A stretch of 24,125 nucleotides of DNA, taken from Deltaproteobacteria bacterium. GTDB taxonomy: Bacteria > Desulfobacterota > Syntrophobacteria > B119-G9. A program made the position numbers and the translations under genes. Positions 7,511 through 15,419 of this stretch are shown here, piece after piece (positions within the stretch are counted from its first letter, which is position 1; the number at the start of each line of letters is the position of its first letter). The notes under the pieces are model-generated. The model was given only the letters and a program-made list of their open reading frames with translations. It ran no database searches and was not told the DNA's origin. Location of the stretch: positions 1 through 24,125 of the forward strand of contig QMLL01000002.1 in assembly GCA_003646715.1 (NCBI GenBank). The letters are read 5' to 3'.

Positions 7511-8800
7511 TCAAAAATACTTTTTCATTGGCGGAAAAAACCCTTTGGGCACCACGACTATCCCTCTCGGTGTCACATGAAAAACTTTACTGTCCTTTTT
7601 AGGATTTATTCCAATTTCGGTATTCGGTGGAATCACATTTTGCTTGTCTATTATTGCTTTTTTTATCCTGCAATTTCTGCCAATCTCTACATCATTCATC
7701 ACCACAGATTCTTCAACACTTGCCCAACTCCTCACCACAACGTTAGGAGAAAGCACAGAATTACGGACAAGTCCACCACTGATTATGCAACCATTTGCAA
7801 CGAGAGAATCCAGGGCTCTACCTACTCTTGGTTTGCTACCTCGCTCGGTAGCAAATACAAATTTAGCAGGAGGACACTGTAGCTGGTTTGTTCTGATAGG
7901 CCATAACCTTCCATAAAGGTTAAAAAAGGGTTCAACTCCTGTTAAATCCATGTTTGCGTTCCAGTATGCATCAAGAGTCCCGACATCTCGCCAGTACGAA
8001 GAATCCCTTGTACGTTTCTCCAGTATAATTTCTCGCTCACCAGCACTGTTGGTAATCAAAATATAATCCTCAATTGCATTCATCCGCTTGTATGGATACG
8101 CATAAACTCTGTGAGTTTTTACCAGGTTGGGTATAATATCTTTTCCGAAATCCTCTTTATCTGTTGTCTCCAGGGCTTTTAAAAGCACTTCTGTTTTGAA
8201 GATATAAATTCCCATGGATGCAAGGCAATGCGTGGGGTCCCCGGGTATTGGCTTTGGATTTGGCGGTTTTTCCTCAAAATTTTTAATACGGAATTCTTCG
8301 TCTACTTCAGCGATACCAAAACTGGAAGCAATATCACGATCCACTTCGATCAGTGAAACAGTCACGTCCGCGTCCCGGTCCTCGTGGTATTCTTTAAAGG
8401 TCACATAGTTCATCTTGTAGACATGATCTCCGGACAGGATGATTATATGTTTCGGACTTTCTCTTTTTATCAAGTAAAGATTTTGCCTGACCGAATCAGC
8501 CGTACCACGGTACCAGTCCTTGCTGATTCTCTGCTGAGGTGCCACAATTTTGAGATAATGACCCAGATCATAACTAAAAATATTCCACCCATATTCGAGA
8601 TGGTCCACTAGAGACTGCGACTTATATTGAGGGAAAACTAGTATTTTGTACAACTGGGAATTAATACAGTTGCTCAGGGTAATATCAATCAACCGGTACG
8701 AGCCTCCAAAGGGAACCGCAGGTTTTGATCGATCCATGGTAAGGGGCATTAGCCTTTCACCACGTCCGCCGGCCATAATAATTGTTAGAATATCTTTCAT
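7511..8800 (-). CDS. glgC: Glucose-1-phosphate adenylyltransferase
   Basis: ADP-glucose pyrophosphorylase, 429 residues, makes ADP-glucose for glycogen synthesis from glucose-1-phosphate and ATP. The N-terminal nucleotidyltransferase signature is IIMAGGRGERLMPLT, followed by DRSKPAVPFGGSYRLIDI. WYRGTADSVRQN, the metal/substrate motif ILSGDHVYKMNY and the glucose-1-phosphate region FEEKP come next. The C-terminal quarter is a left-handed beta-helix of hexapeptide-like repeats (VANGCIISGGLVRNSVLSPN), where allosteric control resides in the family. The frame opens at a TTG at 8818, but a G-rich GGGGGGA lies just before the ATG at 8800, which fits the family N terminus. No glgA, glgB or glgP is in the window, so it stands apart from a glycogen cluster. 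A likely extended -10 promoter lies upstream. Confidence 0.95.
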   Translation of the reverse strand: MKDILTIIMAGGRGERLMPLTMDRSKPAVPFGGSYRLIDITLSNCINSQLYKILVFPQYKSQSLVDHLEYGWNIFSYDLGHYLKIVAPQQRISKDWYRGTADSVRQNLYLIKRESPKHIIILSGDHVYKMNYVTFKEYHEDRDADVTVSLIEVDRDIASSFGIAEVDEEFRIKNFEEKPPNPKPIPGDPTHCLASMGIYIFKTEVLLKALETTDKEDFGKDIIPNLVKTHRVYAYPYKRMNAIEDYILITNSAGEREIILEKRTRDSSYWRDVGTLDAYWNANMDLTGVEPFFNLYGRLWPIRTNQLQCPPAKFVFATERGSKPRVGRALDSLVANGCIISGGLVRNSVLSPNVVVRSWASVEESVVMNDVEIGRNCRIKKAIIDKQNVIPPNTEIGINPKKDSKVFHVTPRGIVVVPKGFFPPMKKYF

Positions 8801-8922
8801 GGTCCCCCCATAAACCAATAGTGGGATTTTATTGCCAACTACATAGGATTCATTATAAATCGTACGAGATGACCTTTGCGGGCATCGGGATAAAAAGAAA
8901 CACTGTGTTTTCTACTTTGCCT

Positions 8923-8931
8923 ATTATAGCA
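8923..8931 (-). promoter_or_regulatory. Extended -10 promoter element upstream of glgC
   Basis: On the minus strand TGC-TATAAT gives a consensus extended -10 about 125 bases upstream of the glgC ATG. No good -35 is present, which extended -10 promoters tolerate. A second TATAAT (8852-8857) lacks both TGn and a -35. The element lies in the 181-base gap between the FHA gene and glgC, so glgC probably has its own transcript with a long leader. Confidence 0.4.
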
Positions 8932-8981
8932 GTGGAGTGAAGTAATTGGAAGATTCGAAAGAGTGACTAAAATGGAAGTTC

Positions 8982-9704
8982 TTAATTATCCTGATAGTAA
9001 AACTGAATCTTCGTAGAACCAACCTGAATCATGTCAAATTCCTGTAATCGGCAAACATCCTTGACCTGCTCACCATTGACTTTCAACTTTCCCATACCTC
9101 CAACAGGGGTAATGTAGTAACCGGTGGGTCTTCTGCTGATTATGGCAGCAACCTTCCCCACCAGCAGACCACTGACCTTTACGTCCGCCTCCTTTCCCTT
9201 GCCAATTTTCGTTATCTTTCTGTCGAGGGTTACATCAGGCTGGTCGTTAGATATAAAGGAAATTACACCCAGCTTGGAAATGGGTTTTGTCGCTTCTCCC
9301 TGATAGGTATCATCTTTGGGTTTCTTCTTGGAGAGGATACGCCTGGTTGGTGAATCACCATTCAAAATCAGGCCATCCTTAGGTAATACGGTTTCACCGG
9401 TAAGAGCCGGAGATGCGTCATCAGCAGAGAGAACGAGAGTATGTCGTCCAATGGTTATTTCATCGCCTATTTTTAATTCAGCCTGTGTAATCAGCTTATT
9501 GTTCACGAAGGTACCATTCAGGCTTTTAAGATCCGTAATAATAAACTTCCCCTTCTTATAATCCAGACGCGCGTGTCTGCCCGACACAGCCATGTTCTGA
9601 ATGACCAGATCGTTTTCAGCCTTTCTCCCAATAGTAATCTTTCTCTTGGTTATTGGGAATTCGCTCAGCACCTTGTCGTTTAATTTCAGGATAAGTTTGG
9701 CCAT
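8982..9704 (-). CDS. Tandem FHA-domain phosphothreonine-binding protein
   Basis: This 240-residue cytosolic protein has no membrane segment. The first FHA domain (about 5-95) is canonical: ITIGRKAENDLVI (Gly26-Arg27), SGRHARL (Ser41, Arg43, His44) and LKSLNGTFVN (Asn63), the residues that bind phosphothreonine. A linker rich in charge and Thr/Ser (about 96-150) follows. A second FHA-like fold is at about 155-237: ITKIGKGKEADVKVSG then GKLKVNGEQV. It lacks the binding Arg and the SxxH pair, so it looks structural. The gene is 103 bases downstream of a PP2C phosphatase on the same strand. The pair suggests Ser/Thr phosphosignalling, with the phosphatase opposing an unlinked kinase. The Shine-Dalgarno is weak, and a short CCAAG/CTTGG hairpin overlaps it. 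Confidence 0.88.
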   Translation of the reverse strand: MAKLILKLNDKVLSEFPITKRKITIGRKAENDLVIQNMAVSGRHARLDYKKGKFIITDLKSLNGTFVNNKLITQAELKIGDEITIGRHTLVLSADDASPALTGETVLPKDGLILNGDSPTRRILSKKKPKDDTYQGEATKPISKLGVISFISNDQPDVTLDRKITKIGKGKEADVKVSGLLVGKVAAIISRRPTGYYITPVGGMGKLKVNGEQVKDVCRLQEFDMIQVGSTKIQFYYQDN

Positions 9705-9807
9705 CTGTCCAAGCTCTCAATACTTGGTACTAGCTTTCTTTCATGTTTTACAGGAATCCCTGGTAAAAGATCCCTTCTCCCCCAAATCGAAAAATTCCCC
9801 TCAGCCT

Positions 9808-10599
9808 TTAAGATTCTTCTATTTTAACTAACACGGCCGTAATGTTATCGACACCACCCTTCTCATTAGCTAATGCTACCAGTTTATCGCACAACTTATC
9901 CAATTTTTTTTCGGCCTGAACCGTTTGAAAAATCTCTTCGTCAGATAACATGTCTGTAAGTCCGTCACTGCACAGGAGAAACATATCCCCCTTCTGAACC
10001 TTCATTTCTTTGACATCAACGTCTATGTAAGGCTCAATTCCAAGCGCCCTGACAAGGATGTGATCAAGGTGGTTCATTGCGTATTCTTCTTTCCTGTTCA
10101 AAAAATCAGGATCACTCTTCAGATATTCATTTAACAGCGTGTGGTCTTCGTTAAGCTGATTCAAAGTGGCATTTCTAACAAGATATATTCTGCTGTCCCC
10201 CACGTTTGCTATGATTGCCCTGTCTGGATCCACCAACAACAAAGCAACGATGGTACAGCCCATACCCCGGTACTTGATATCTTCCTCTCCAACCCTAAAA
10301 ATCACCTTGTTAGCAAGCTGTATACTTTCTACCAATCTTGAAGCTGGAGGGGAAAGTTCATCCTGATCTTTGTCGCCAGTTCGGTTATTTTCTGGTAATT
10401 CTTTGTTTTGAACATCATCCTGTGAGAAAAACTTATGGATAACCTCAATAGCCAGCTGGCTGGCTACTTCTCCGGCTTGATGGCCACCCATACCATCTGA
10501 TACGAGAAATAATCCCGTTTCATTGTCGATTAAAAAGGCATCCTCGTTATTTAGCCTTGTTCTTCCGGTATCAGTTATCCCTTCGGCTTTATACCTCAC
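9808..10599 (-). CDS. PP2C-family (PPM) serine/threonine protein phosphatase
   Basis: This 263-residue metal-dependent phosphatase is of the PrpC/Stp type. Motifs run in order: GRTRLNNEDA (Glu19-Asp20), FLVSDGMGGHQAGEVAS (Asp35-Gly36), GMGCTIVALLL, IIANVGDSRIYLV, the flap-side LNEDHTLLNEYL, LLCSDGLTDMLSDEEI and GGVDNITAVLV. All metal-coordinating aspartates are present. An acidic insert of about 20 residues (near 75-100) is unusual. The start is a GTG preceded by GAGG at 8 bases; no ATG fits. It begins 15 bases after tlpA and is followed by the FHA gene, so it is likely in one operon with them. It would dephosphorylate Ser/Thr phosphoproteins in the cytosol. No Hanks-type kinase is in the window. 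Confidence 0.93.
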   Translation of the reverse strand: MRYKAEGITDTGRTRLNNEDAFLIDNETGLFLVSDGMGGHQAGEVASQLAIEVIHKFFSQDDVQNKELPENNRTGDKDQDELSPPASRLVESIQLANKVIFRVGEEDIKYRGMGCTIVALLLVDPDRAIIANVGDSRIYLVRNATLNQLNEDHTLLNEYLKSDPDFLNRKEEYAMNHLDHILVRALGIEPYIDVDVKEMKVQKGDMFLLCSDGLTDMLSDEEIFQTVQAEKKLDKLCDKLVALANEKGGVDNITAVLVKIEES

Positions 10600-10614
10600 A
10601 ACTTTGCCTCGGCT

Positions 10615-11133
10615 TTAACCCTTTTTTAAGAACTGATCTAGCTTATTGGGGACTTCATGAGAAAAGTAAACAATGTAGCCATCGGTATCCACCAGGATAA
10701 AAAGTGGTATTCCCCTTACGTTATAATTCTTGGTTACCTGGCTTCCCTTGTCATATAGAATTGTGTAAGGGATGTGGTTCTTGTCCCTGTAACGTTTTAC
10801 CCGTTCCAGACTATCGCCCGAACCGACATTGATCGCAAGTATGAGAAGTTTATCTGAACCATATTGTCCCATAAGTTTTTTTAGCTTTTCCGGGGCCTTA
10901 CGACAGTGAGGGCACCACGTTGCCCAAAAATAAAGCAAAACCGGTTGCTTCCCATACCTGTCTTTCAAGTTGACCTTATTACCATCCAGGTCAGGGAGCG
11001 TAAAATCAAGTGCTTTAACCTTAGGATGTTGAAAGGTTTTTTTCTCTTTCTCGCTTTCCGAAGAACACGAACAAGCAAAGATCAAGCTTAAAAAAACAAC
11101 ACAAAGCAAACTTACAACCTTTTTTCCGTTCAT
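10615..11133 (-). CDS. tlpA: TlpA-like thioredoxin-fold lipoprotein
   Basis: This 172-residue exported thiol-disulfide oxidoreductase has an N-terminal signal, MNGKKVVSLLCVVFLSLIFAC, ending in Cys21, a plausible lipidation cysteine (with Cys23 close by). A TlpA/ResA-type domain follows: VKALDFTLPDLDGNKVNLKDRYGKQPVLLYFWATWCPHC with redox pair Cys74/Cys77 (CPHC). RGIPLFILVDTDG supplies the cis-proline. It acts in the periplasm, anchored to a membrane. The ATG overlaps the stop of the upstream ccdA gene as ATGA, so the two are translationally coupled. CcdA would pass electrons from cytosolic thioredoxin to this protein, keeping it reduced for cytochrome c or other disulfide reduction. Confidence 0.92.
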   Translation of the reverse strand: MNGKKVVSLLCVVFLSLIFACSCSSESEKEKKTFQHPKVKALDFTLPDLDGNKVNLKDRYGKQPVLLYFWATWCPHCRKAPEKLKKLMGQYGSDKLLILAINVGSGDSLERVKRYRDKNHIPYTILYDKGSQVTKNYNVRGIPLFILVDTDGYIVYFSHEVPNKLDQFLKKG

Positions 11134-11840
11134 ATCAACAATTCTCCCATTTTAATTAGAAAATACTCACCTGCACCGATCATGACAATCCCGAAGATTT
11201 TCTGAACTATTCGGAGCCATGGTCCTGATCTCGGCAGGGATACTAACAACCCGGTGAACGTCCCTAATACAATTACAAGGGCACCCAAACCATACGCAAA
11301 CACAAATAACATGCTCATGCCCAGCAATAGATTTCCTTTACCTGCAACAAAGGCAAGAAGAACTCCCAGCACAGGAGTAGTACATGTGCTTATTACGATA
11401 GCAGAACTTCCTCCAAGAATAATGCTGGACAGGATTTCTGATCCCGGCAAATTTTTAACTGTCAGCTTATCAAAGAACTTCGGTGATGGCAAATGAAAGA
11501 CTTCCAGCATCGCTAATCCAAATACAATACATATGTTTGCAATAATGAAATACACGATAGGATGCTGGGTGAAAGCACCAAACATCTTTCCCGTTAAAGC
11601 AGCAATGACTCCAAGGAGAGAATAAACGATGGCAAGTCCAAACACGTAGAAGAACGCCAGTAAAAAACCCCTTTTCTTGGACTTTGCTGTCCTGCTTCCA
11701 ATAAACCCGATGGTTATAGGTATCATGGGATAACTGCACGGGGTAAAACTGGTAAGTAATCCTGCCAGAAACGAGAAAAGCAGCGCCATTAGGTGACTTT
11801 CTCGAACAAATAACTCTAGTTTCGTTATTAAAACATCCAT
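11130..11840 (-). CDS. ccdA: CcdA/DsbD-type transmembrane electron-transfer protein
   Basis: This 236-residue polytopic protein has about six membrane segments and no periplasmic alpha or gamma domains, so it is a CcdA-type minimal DsbD. The two redox cysteines sit in family positions: TSFTPCSYPMIPI (Cys35, first helix) and ISTCTTPVLG (Cys153, fourth helix). It carries reducing power across the inner membrane. The 4-base ATGA overlap with the downstream TlpA-like lipoprotein identifies that protein as its acceptor. AGGA lies about 11 bases before the ATG. Cytochrome c maturation is the usual job, but no ccm/ccs gene is adjacent, so a more general periplasmic reductant role is equally possible. 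Confidence 0.92.
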   Translation of the reverse strand: MDVLITKLELFVRESHLMALLFSFLAGLLTSFTPCSYPMIPITIGFIGSRTAKSKKRGFLLAFFYVFGLAIVYSLLGVIAALTGKMFGAFTQHPIVYFIIANICIVFGLAMLEVFHLPSPKFFDKLTVKNLPGSEILSSIILGGSSAIVISTCTTPVLGVLLAFVAGKGNLLLGMSMLFVFAYGLGALVIVLGTFTGLLVSLPRSGPWLRIVQKIFGIVMIGAGEYFLIKMGELLI

Positions 11841-12074
11841 GAACGCTTTTATCCTGCGTGTGAGTTAAAAAGAAAATGCATTCCCTGGTTTTCTTGTCCC
11901 AAGCTTCATGTTAAATATAATAAACTCTACGTCGATCAACGGCAACCGGAGCACAGAGTTAAGTTTCCTTACTTATTCCTATCCTTAGATAATTCCGGTT
12001 GTTTTGCGTAGTTTTTTAGAAGAATAGTTTATATTAACATATTAACAATTCAATACAATAGAAGGATACAGTCA

Positions 12075-12479
12075 ATGAATCAAAAGGTCGATCATCTAAA
12101 ATGCGTCACGTTGACATGTCGCGTTGCATTCTTGAATAATAATTCTAACAACCATGATTGCGAAAATATTAGCAAAAACTGTTACGATTCGCCAAGTAAA
12201 ATGGAATTTATCTACGGGATTGGCCCCGAGGGGCTGGCCCCTATCGAATTCAAGTTAGCAAAGGCCACAGTAGGTGATAGTTTTCATTGGAACCTTGTAC
12301 CAGAAAAACTTTATAGTTTCTTTGGCCATCTACCTCATCCTCACTGGGTTATACCAAGCGACGTTAAGGAAATATGCCTGGAAATAAGCGTTGACAGAAT
12401 AAGACCTGCTTCTCCGAGAGAGATTGTTTCCGCTTTAGCCGAAATTGTTAACAGGAGAGAACGCTGTTCTTGTTGTTAA
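12075..12479 (+). CDS. Cys-rich FKBP/SlyD-like domain protein (putative)
   Basis: This 134-residue protein has no close named relative that I recognise. The middle reads like an FKBP/SlyD core. A KCVTLTCRVAF strand (about 9-19) is followed by DSPSKMEFIYGIGPEGLAPIEFKLAKATVGDSFHWNLVPEKLY (about 38-80), matching the 'P.EF..G.G.L.P..E..L.G...GD......PE..YG' pattern. The C terminus ends in CSCC, and further cysteines occur at 10, 15, 29, 36 and 101. C-terminal Cys/His clusters bind metal in SlyD. The usual SlyD insert-in-flap domain is shortened or missing. AAGGA sits 8 bases before the ATG. Its last 32 bases overlap the convergent recO 3' end. A metal-binding or chaperone role is only inferred, and the FKBP assignment itself needs a profile search. 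Confidence 0.6.
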   Translation: MNQKVDHLKCVTLTCRVAFLNNNSNNHDCENISKNCYDSPSKMEFIYGIGPEGLAPIEFKLAKATVGDSFHWNLVPEKLYSFFGHLPHPHWVIPSDVKEICLEISVDRIRPASPREIVSALAEIVNRRERCSCC

Positions 12480-13266
12480 AAACCTTCTCGCAAGTCTTTC
12501 TAAAATTCACATTATACCCTAATTGAAAAAGGACGTACATCGATTTCAAGGGTCTATCAATGTGACACTGGATATAATCCACTAACATTTGAAGCACGGA
12601 AATCTTATCATCAGGGCGAAATTTAAATCTCCACAGCCTTTCAATCTCCGTTCCCCTGGTTCTCTCCAAAAGTGAGATAATCCCCTTACTCAATATTGTC
12701 ATAGCTCTTCCCTTTTTTCTATGTTCAATGCAGACAGTACCGCCCACATGGGGATCAAAATTCCACATGCCGTGCGTGGAAGTTTTTCGTTTGCAAATCA
12801 AGCAGGTCCCCAACCGAGGGGACAAGCCAAGCAGGCTCAAAAGCCGCCATAGCGAAAGGCAAGAAACATTTATCGGATCTTTACTAATTTCCATTTCAAT
12901 TAGGCTTCCGGCAAGCAGTTCAAAGATTTCTGGCTGTTTTTCCCTCTCAGGTACTGTTTCTTTTATCGACTCAGCAATTAATCCGGCACAAGAAAGCTTC
13001 AAAATGTCCTCTCTCAAACCCGAGAAAGACTCCACTAAAATGGCCTTTTTTATAAAAACCAGCCCTGGTAACCTTCTTTCGCCATACTCAATTTCAACCA
13101 GGTTAAAAATATCTAGAGAATTTACAAACCTCCTCTTGCTCTTTCTGGCATGTTTGGCTATGCCTATAACCTTACCATGGTGTTGAGTAAGGAAAGCAAC
13201 AAGGCGATCAGCCTCACCATAATCCCTCGTACTCAATATTATCGCTTTATCCTTAACGTATTCCAT
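12448..13266 (-). CDS. recO: DNA repair protein RecO
   Basis: This 272-residue recombination mediator helps load RecA onto SSB-coated single-stranded DNA with RecR. The N-terminal OB fold is MEYVKDKAIILSTRDYGEADRLVAFLTQHHGKVIGIAKHARKSKRR, the typical RecO opening. The helical domain follows (about 85-240), including LSLWRLLSLLGLSPRL. A zinc-binding segment, CLICKRK and later VCIEH, has CxxC plus Cys/His instead of the usual four cysteines. The frame extends upstream to a TTG at 13290 without a ribosome-binding site, so the ATG at 13266 is used. The gene's 3' end overlaps the convergent Cys-rich gene. Confidence in identity is high. Confidence 0.93.
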   Translation of the reverse strand: MEYVKDKAIILSTRDYGEADRLVAFLTQHHGKVIGIAKHARKSKRRFVNSLDIFNLVEIEYGERRLPGLVFIKKAILVESFSGLREDILKLSCAGLIAESIKETVPEREKQPEIFELLAGSLIEMEISKDPINVSCLSLWRLLSLLGLSPRLGTCLICKRKTSTHGMWNFDPHVGGTVCIEHRKKGRAMTILSKGIISLLERTRGTEIERLWRFKFRPDDKISVLQMLVDYIQCHIDRPLKSMYVLFQLGYNVNFRKTCEKVFNNKNSVLSC

Positions 13267-13354
13267 ACCAGCCAGGAAAAAATAAAACAAAAGTTCAACA
13301 AAAGGATTGCATTTTTTATTTTAATGTCTTAGTATTCTGGGTAGTTATGAATGT

Positions 13355-13383
13355 TTAGTATTATATGTATATTATTATACTAA
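13355..13383. promoter_or_regulatory. AT-rich imperfect palindrome in the recO/kinase divergent region
   Basis: TTAGTAT (13355-13361) and ATACTAA (13377-13383) form inverted 7-bp arms around an AT-rich centre. A further TTAGTATT lies at 13329. The position between divergent genes suits a regulator site, but no regulator is adjacent and the low complexity makes chance formation possible. Confidence 0.3.
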
Positions 13384-13403
13384 CCGCTGTTTATCTATCT
13401 TCC

Positions 13404-13431
13404 TTAACAACCTTACCACAGAAAAGATATT
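13404..13431 (+). promoter_or_regulatory. Possible sigma-70-like promoter for the histidine kinase
   Basis: TTAACA (13404-13409), a 16-base spacer and GATATT (13426-13431) give a fair -35/-10 pair about 60 bases upstream of the GTG start. This is hand matching only. Confidence 0.3.
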
Positions 13432-13490
13432 GCTGATGAACTTTTAACATAAGCACAAACCGATGTTAATAGGTGTTTTGGGGATTTAAT

Positions 13491-15311
13491 GTGGAACCCA
13501 GAAGAGTTTATACTTTAAGCACCAACCAAAAAGTTCACCAAATAGTCAGAGCCGTCTTTCGCCCTCCTAACTACATGTGCGAGCTACTTAAAGACTTTAA
13601 AACCCTACTGGAGGAAAACCTACCGGGTCCACACTTACTTATTATAGATCTAACCACTTATCCCAAAAAACCAACCATAGAACAAACCATACAGTACATA
13701 AAAGCACATCCAAACACTCTTTTGAATTTCATCTCTCACGAAGCAGATTTTGACCTCCTGAAAAACATCCCAAAAGAAAACATTTTTGATGTGCTGACTA
13801 GCCCTTTGAATCTGAAACAGGCCATGTACCTTGTGAACCGGATCGACATGGTATTTTCGTTGAAAGAAAAGATAACCCATGAGAAGAAAAAGAAAAATAG
13901 CATAATCCGGAATCTACCTATCCCATTGATAGTTTTATCCAGCGATTTAACAATTACCTACATGAACGAATCCGCCAGGCGAATCTTTGATATTGAAAAA
14001 GACGTGATCACCGATGAAATACCTATAACCGTTCTTATAAACAATATATTACCACGAGACCGAAAAATATTTGCCGAAGCTTTAAGAAGAGCTTTCAGTG
14101 CGGGACTCGCTTCCTCAATCAGGGTAGAATTAATGAGAAATGACGACATTCCTGCACTTATTGCCTTAAGGATTTTTCCGTCATCGGATGATACCACGTC
14201 TCATGACACCCTCGAAGTATTCATCGCTGCAAATTATGAAGAAATGTTTGTTCTGGATGAAACAGAAGTACTGCAAAAAGAAAAATTGGCGGTACTCGGA
14301 GAATTATCAGCAGAGATAGCCCATGAAATCAGAAACTCTCTCATGAGTATTGGTGGGTTTGTTCAGATTATGGAGCCAGAGGATCAGAAACAGGGAAAGG
14401 AAACTATACTTTCGGAAATAAAAAGGTTAGAGCGTTTTCTAACCTCCATCAGGGAGTATGCCAGGCCAACTGTTAGCATTTGTGATGTAAACATAGGAGA
14501 GGTGATAAATTCGTTACTCCACTTAATGGGACCAGAACTTAAGAAACACGGAATCTCATATCAGTTTAGTCCGGGAGAAGGTCAGGTAGCACTGCGTACA
14601 TCCCCTGACATGTTGAAACAGGTTGTTATCAATCTCATTAGAAACGCATGCGAGGCTATGCCCGAGGGCGGGACCCTTGAAATCTCGATCTTTGAAACAG
14701 AAGAAGAGATTGGCATTTCTATCAGTGATCAGGGATCAGGAATCGAAGAACCACAAGAGACACTCTTCACCCCGATATCCCGGGGCGGCAAGAGCATCGG
14801 CCTACCGATATCCCACAAGTTAGCCCAAAAGCTAGGGGGGTCTATAAGTTATACAACCTCGGTCTCTGGCACGACTTTTACGTTACTTTTACCAAAACAG
14901 ATACCAGAACCTCGGAAACTTGCAACTGAAAGAGCAACCACCGCCCACTCACACCAATTACAACATAGACCTGAACGAAGATCAGCCAGAAGATTTCAGG
15001 TTTCGCTAAGAGCTGATTGCATTGCAAAAACCAGGAAAATACAAGCAGATATCGTTGATCTGAGCGCGACCGGGCTTTTGCTTAAAATTGTTGGAGATAT
15101 CAGAGAACCGGAATCTTTATCTGGTATCGAATTTGAGGTACCTTCCATTCACACTGGGAAAACCACCCGTATAAGTGCCCAGGTAATACCTGTGCGCAAA
15201 GACAAGAAAAATGGTGAATTGCTCATAGGTTGCCGTATAGAACCAGAGGAAAGAACACTACCCCACTGGAACAAGTACATAAGAGAACTCCACCTTTACA
15301 ATCCTAATTAG
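13491..15311 (+). CDS. Hybrid histidine kinase: pseudo-receiver, PAS, HisKA-HATPase, PilZ
   Basis: This is a 606-residue soluble sensor kinase. Residues ~1-125 have the alternating pattern of a receiver domain (HLLIIDLTTYP, LLNFISHE, IFDVLTSPLNLKQAM). The acidic pair and the conserved Lys before the Pro are replaced (TN; Ser104), so phosphorylation there is doubtful. A PAS domain follows (~138-250), then an NtrB-like H-box LGELSAEIAHEIRNSLMSI with His278. The ATPase follows: NLIRNACEAMPEGG (Asn385), SDQGSGI and GGKSIGLPIS. A C-terminal PilZ domain (~494-590) has RRSARR and DLSATG, the c-di-GMP-binding signature. GTG at 13491 is chosen because GGGGA lies 7 bases upstream; the GTG at 13473 has no such site. 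No cognate regulator is adjacent. c-di-GMP control of the kinase is inferred. Confidence 0.9.
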   Translation: MEPRRVYTLSTNQKVHQIVRAVFRPPNYMCELLKDFKTLLEENLPGPHLLIIDLTTYPKKPTIEQTIQYIKAHPNTLLNFISHEADFDLLKNIPKENIFDVLTSPLNLKQAMYLVNRIDMVFSLKEKITHEKKKKNSIIRNLPIPLIVLSSDLTITYMNESARRIFDIEKDVITDEIPITVLINNILPRDRKIFAEALRRAFSAGLASSIRVELMRNDDIPALIALRIFPSSDDTTSHDTLEVFIAANYEEMFVLDETEVLQKEKLAVLGELSAEIAHEIRNSLMSIGGFVQIMEPEDQKQGKETILSEIKRLERFLTSIREYARPTVSICDVNIGEVINSLLHLMGPELKKHGISYQFSPGEGQVALRTSPDMLKQVVINLIRNACEAMPEGGTLEISIFETEEEIGISISDQGSGIEEPQETLFTPISRGGKSIGLPISHKLAQKLGGSISYTTSVSGTTFTLLLPKQIPEPRKLATERATTAHSHQLQHRPERRSARRFQVSLRADCIAKTRKIQADIVDLSATGLLLKIVGDIREPESLSGIEFEVPSIHTGKTTRISAQVIPVRKDKKNGELLIGCRIEPEERTLPHWNKYIRELHLYNPN

Positions 15312-15419
15312 CATCTTTTTCTCACCATCTTCATCAAAAACTTGTAAAAAGCCTGTAATTTATCTAAATTGTACAAAGAATATTTCAGAAGAAAACATAA
15401 AATGATTCAGGATACGAAA

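Noticed and set aside
11943..12001. 8-bp inverted repeat CAACCGGA/TCCGGTTG upstream of the Cys-rich gene
   Set aside because: Short arms 43 bases apart are expected by chance; no regulator or promoter spacing supports it.
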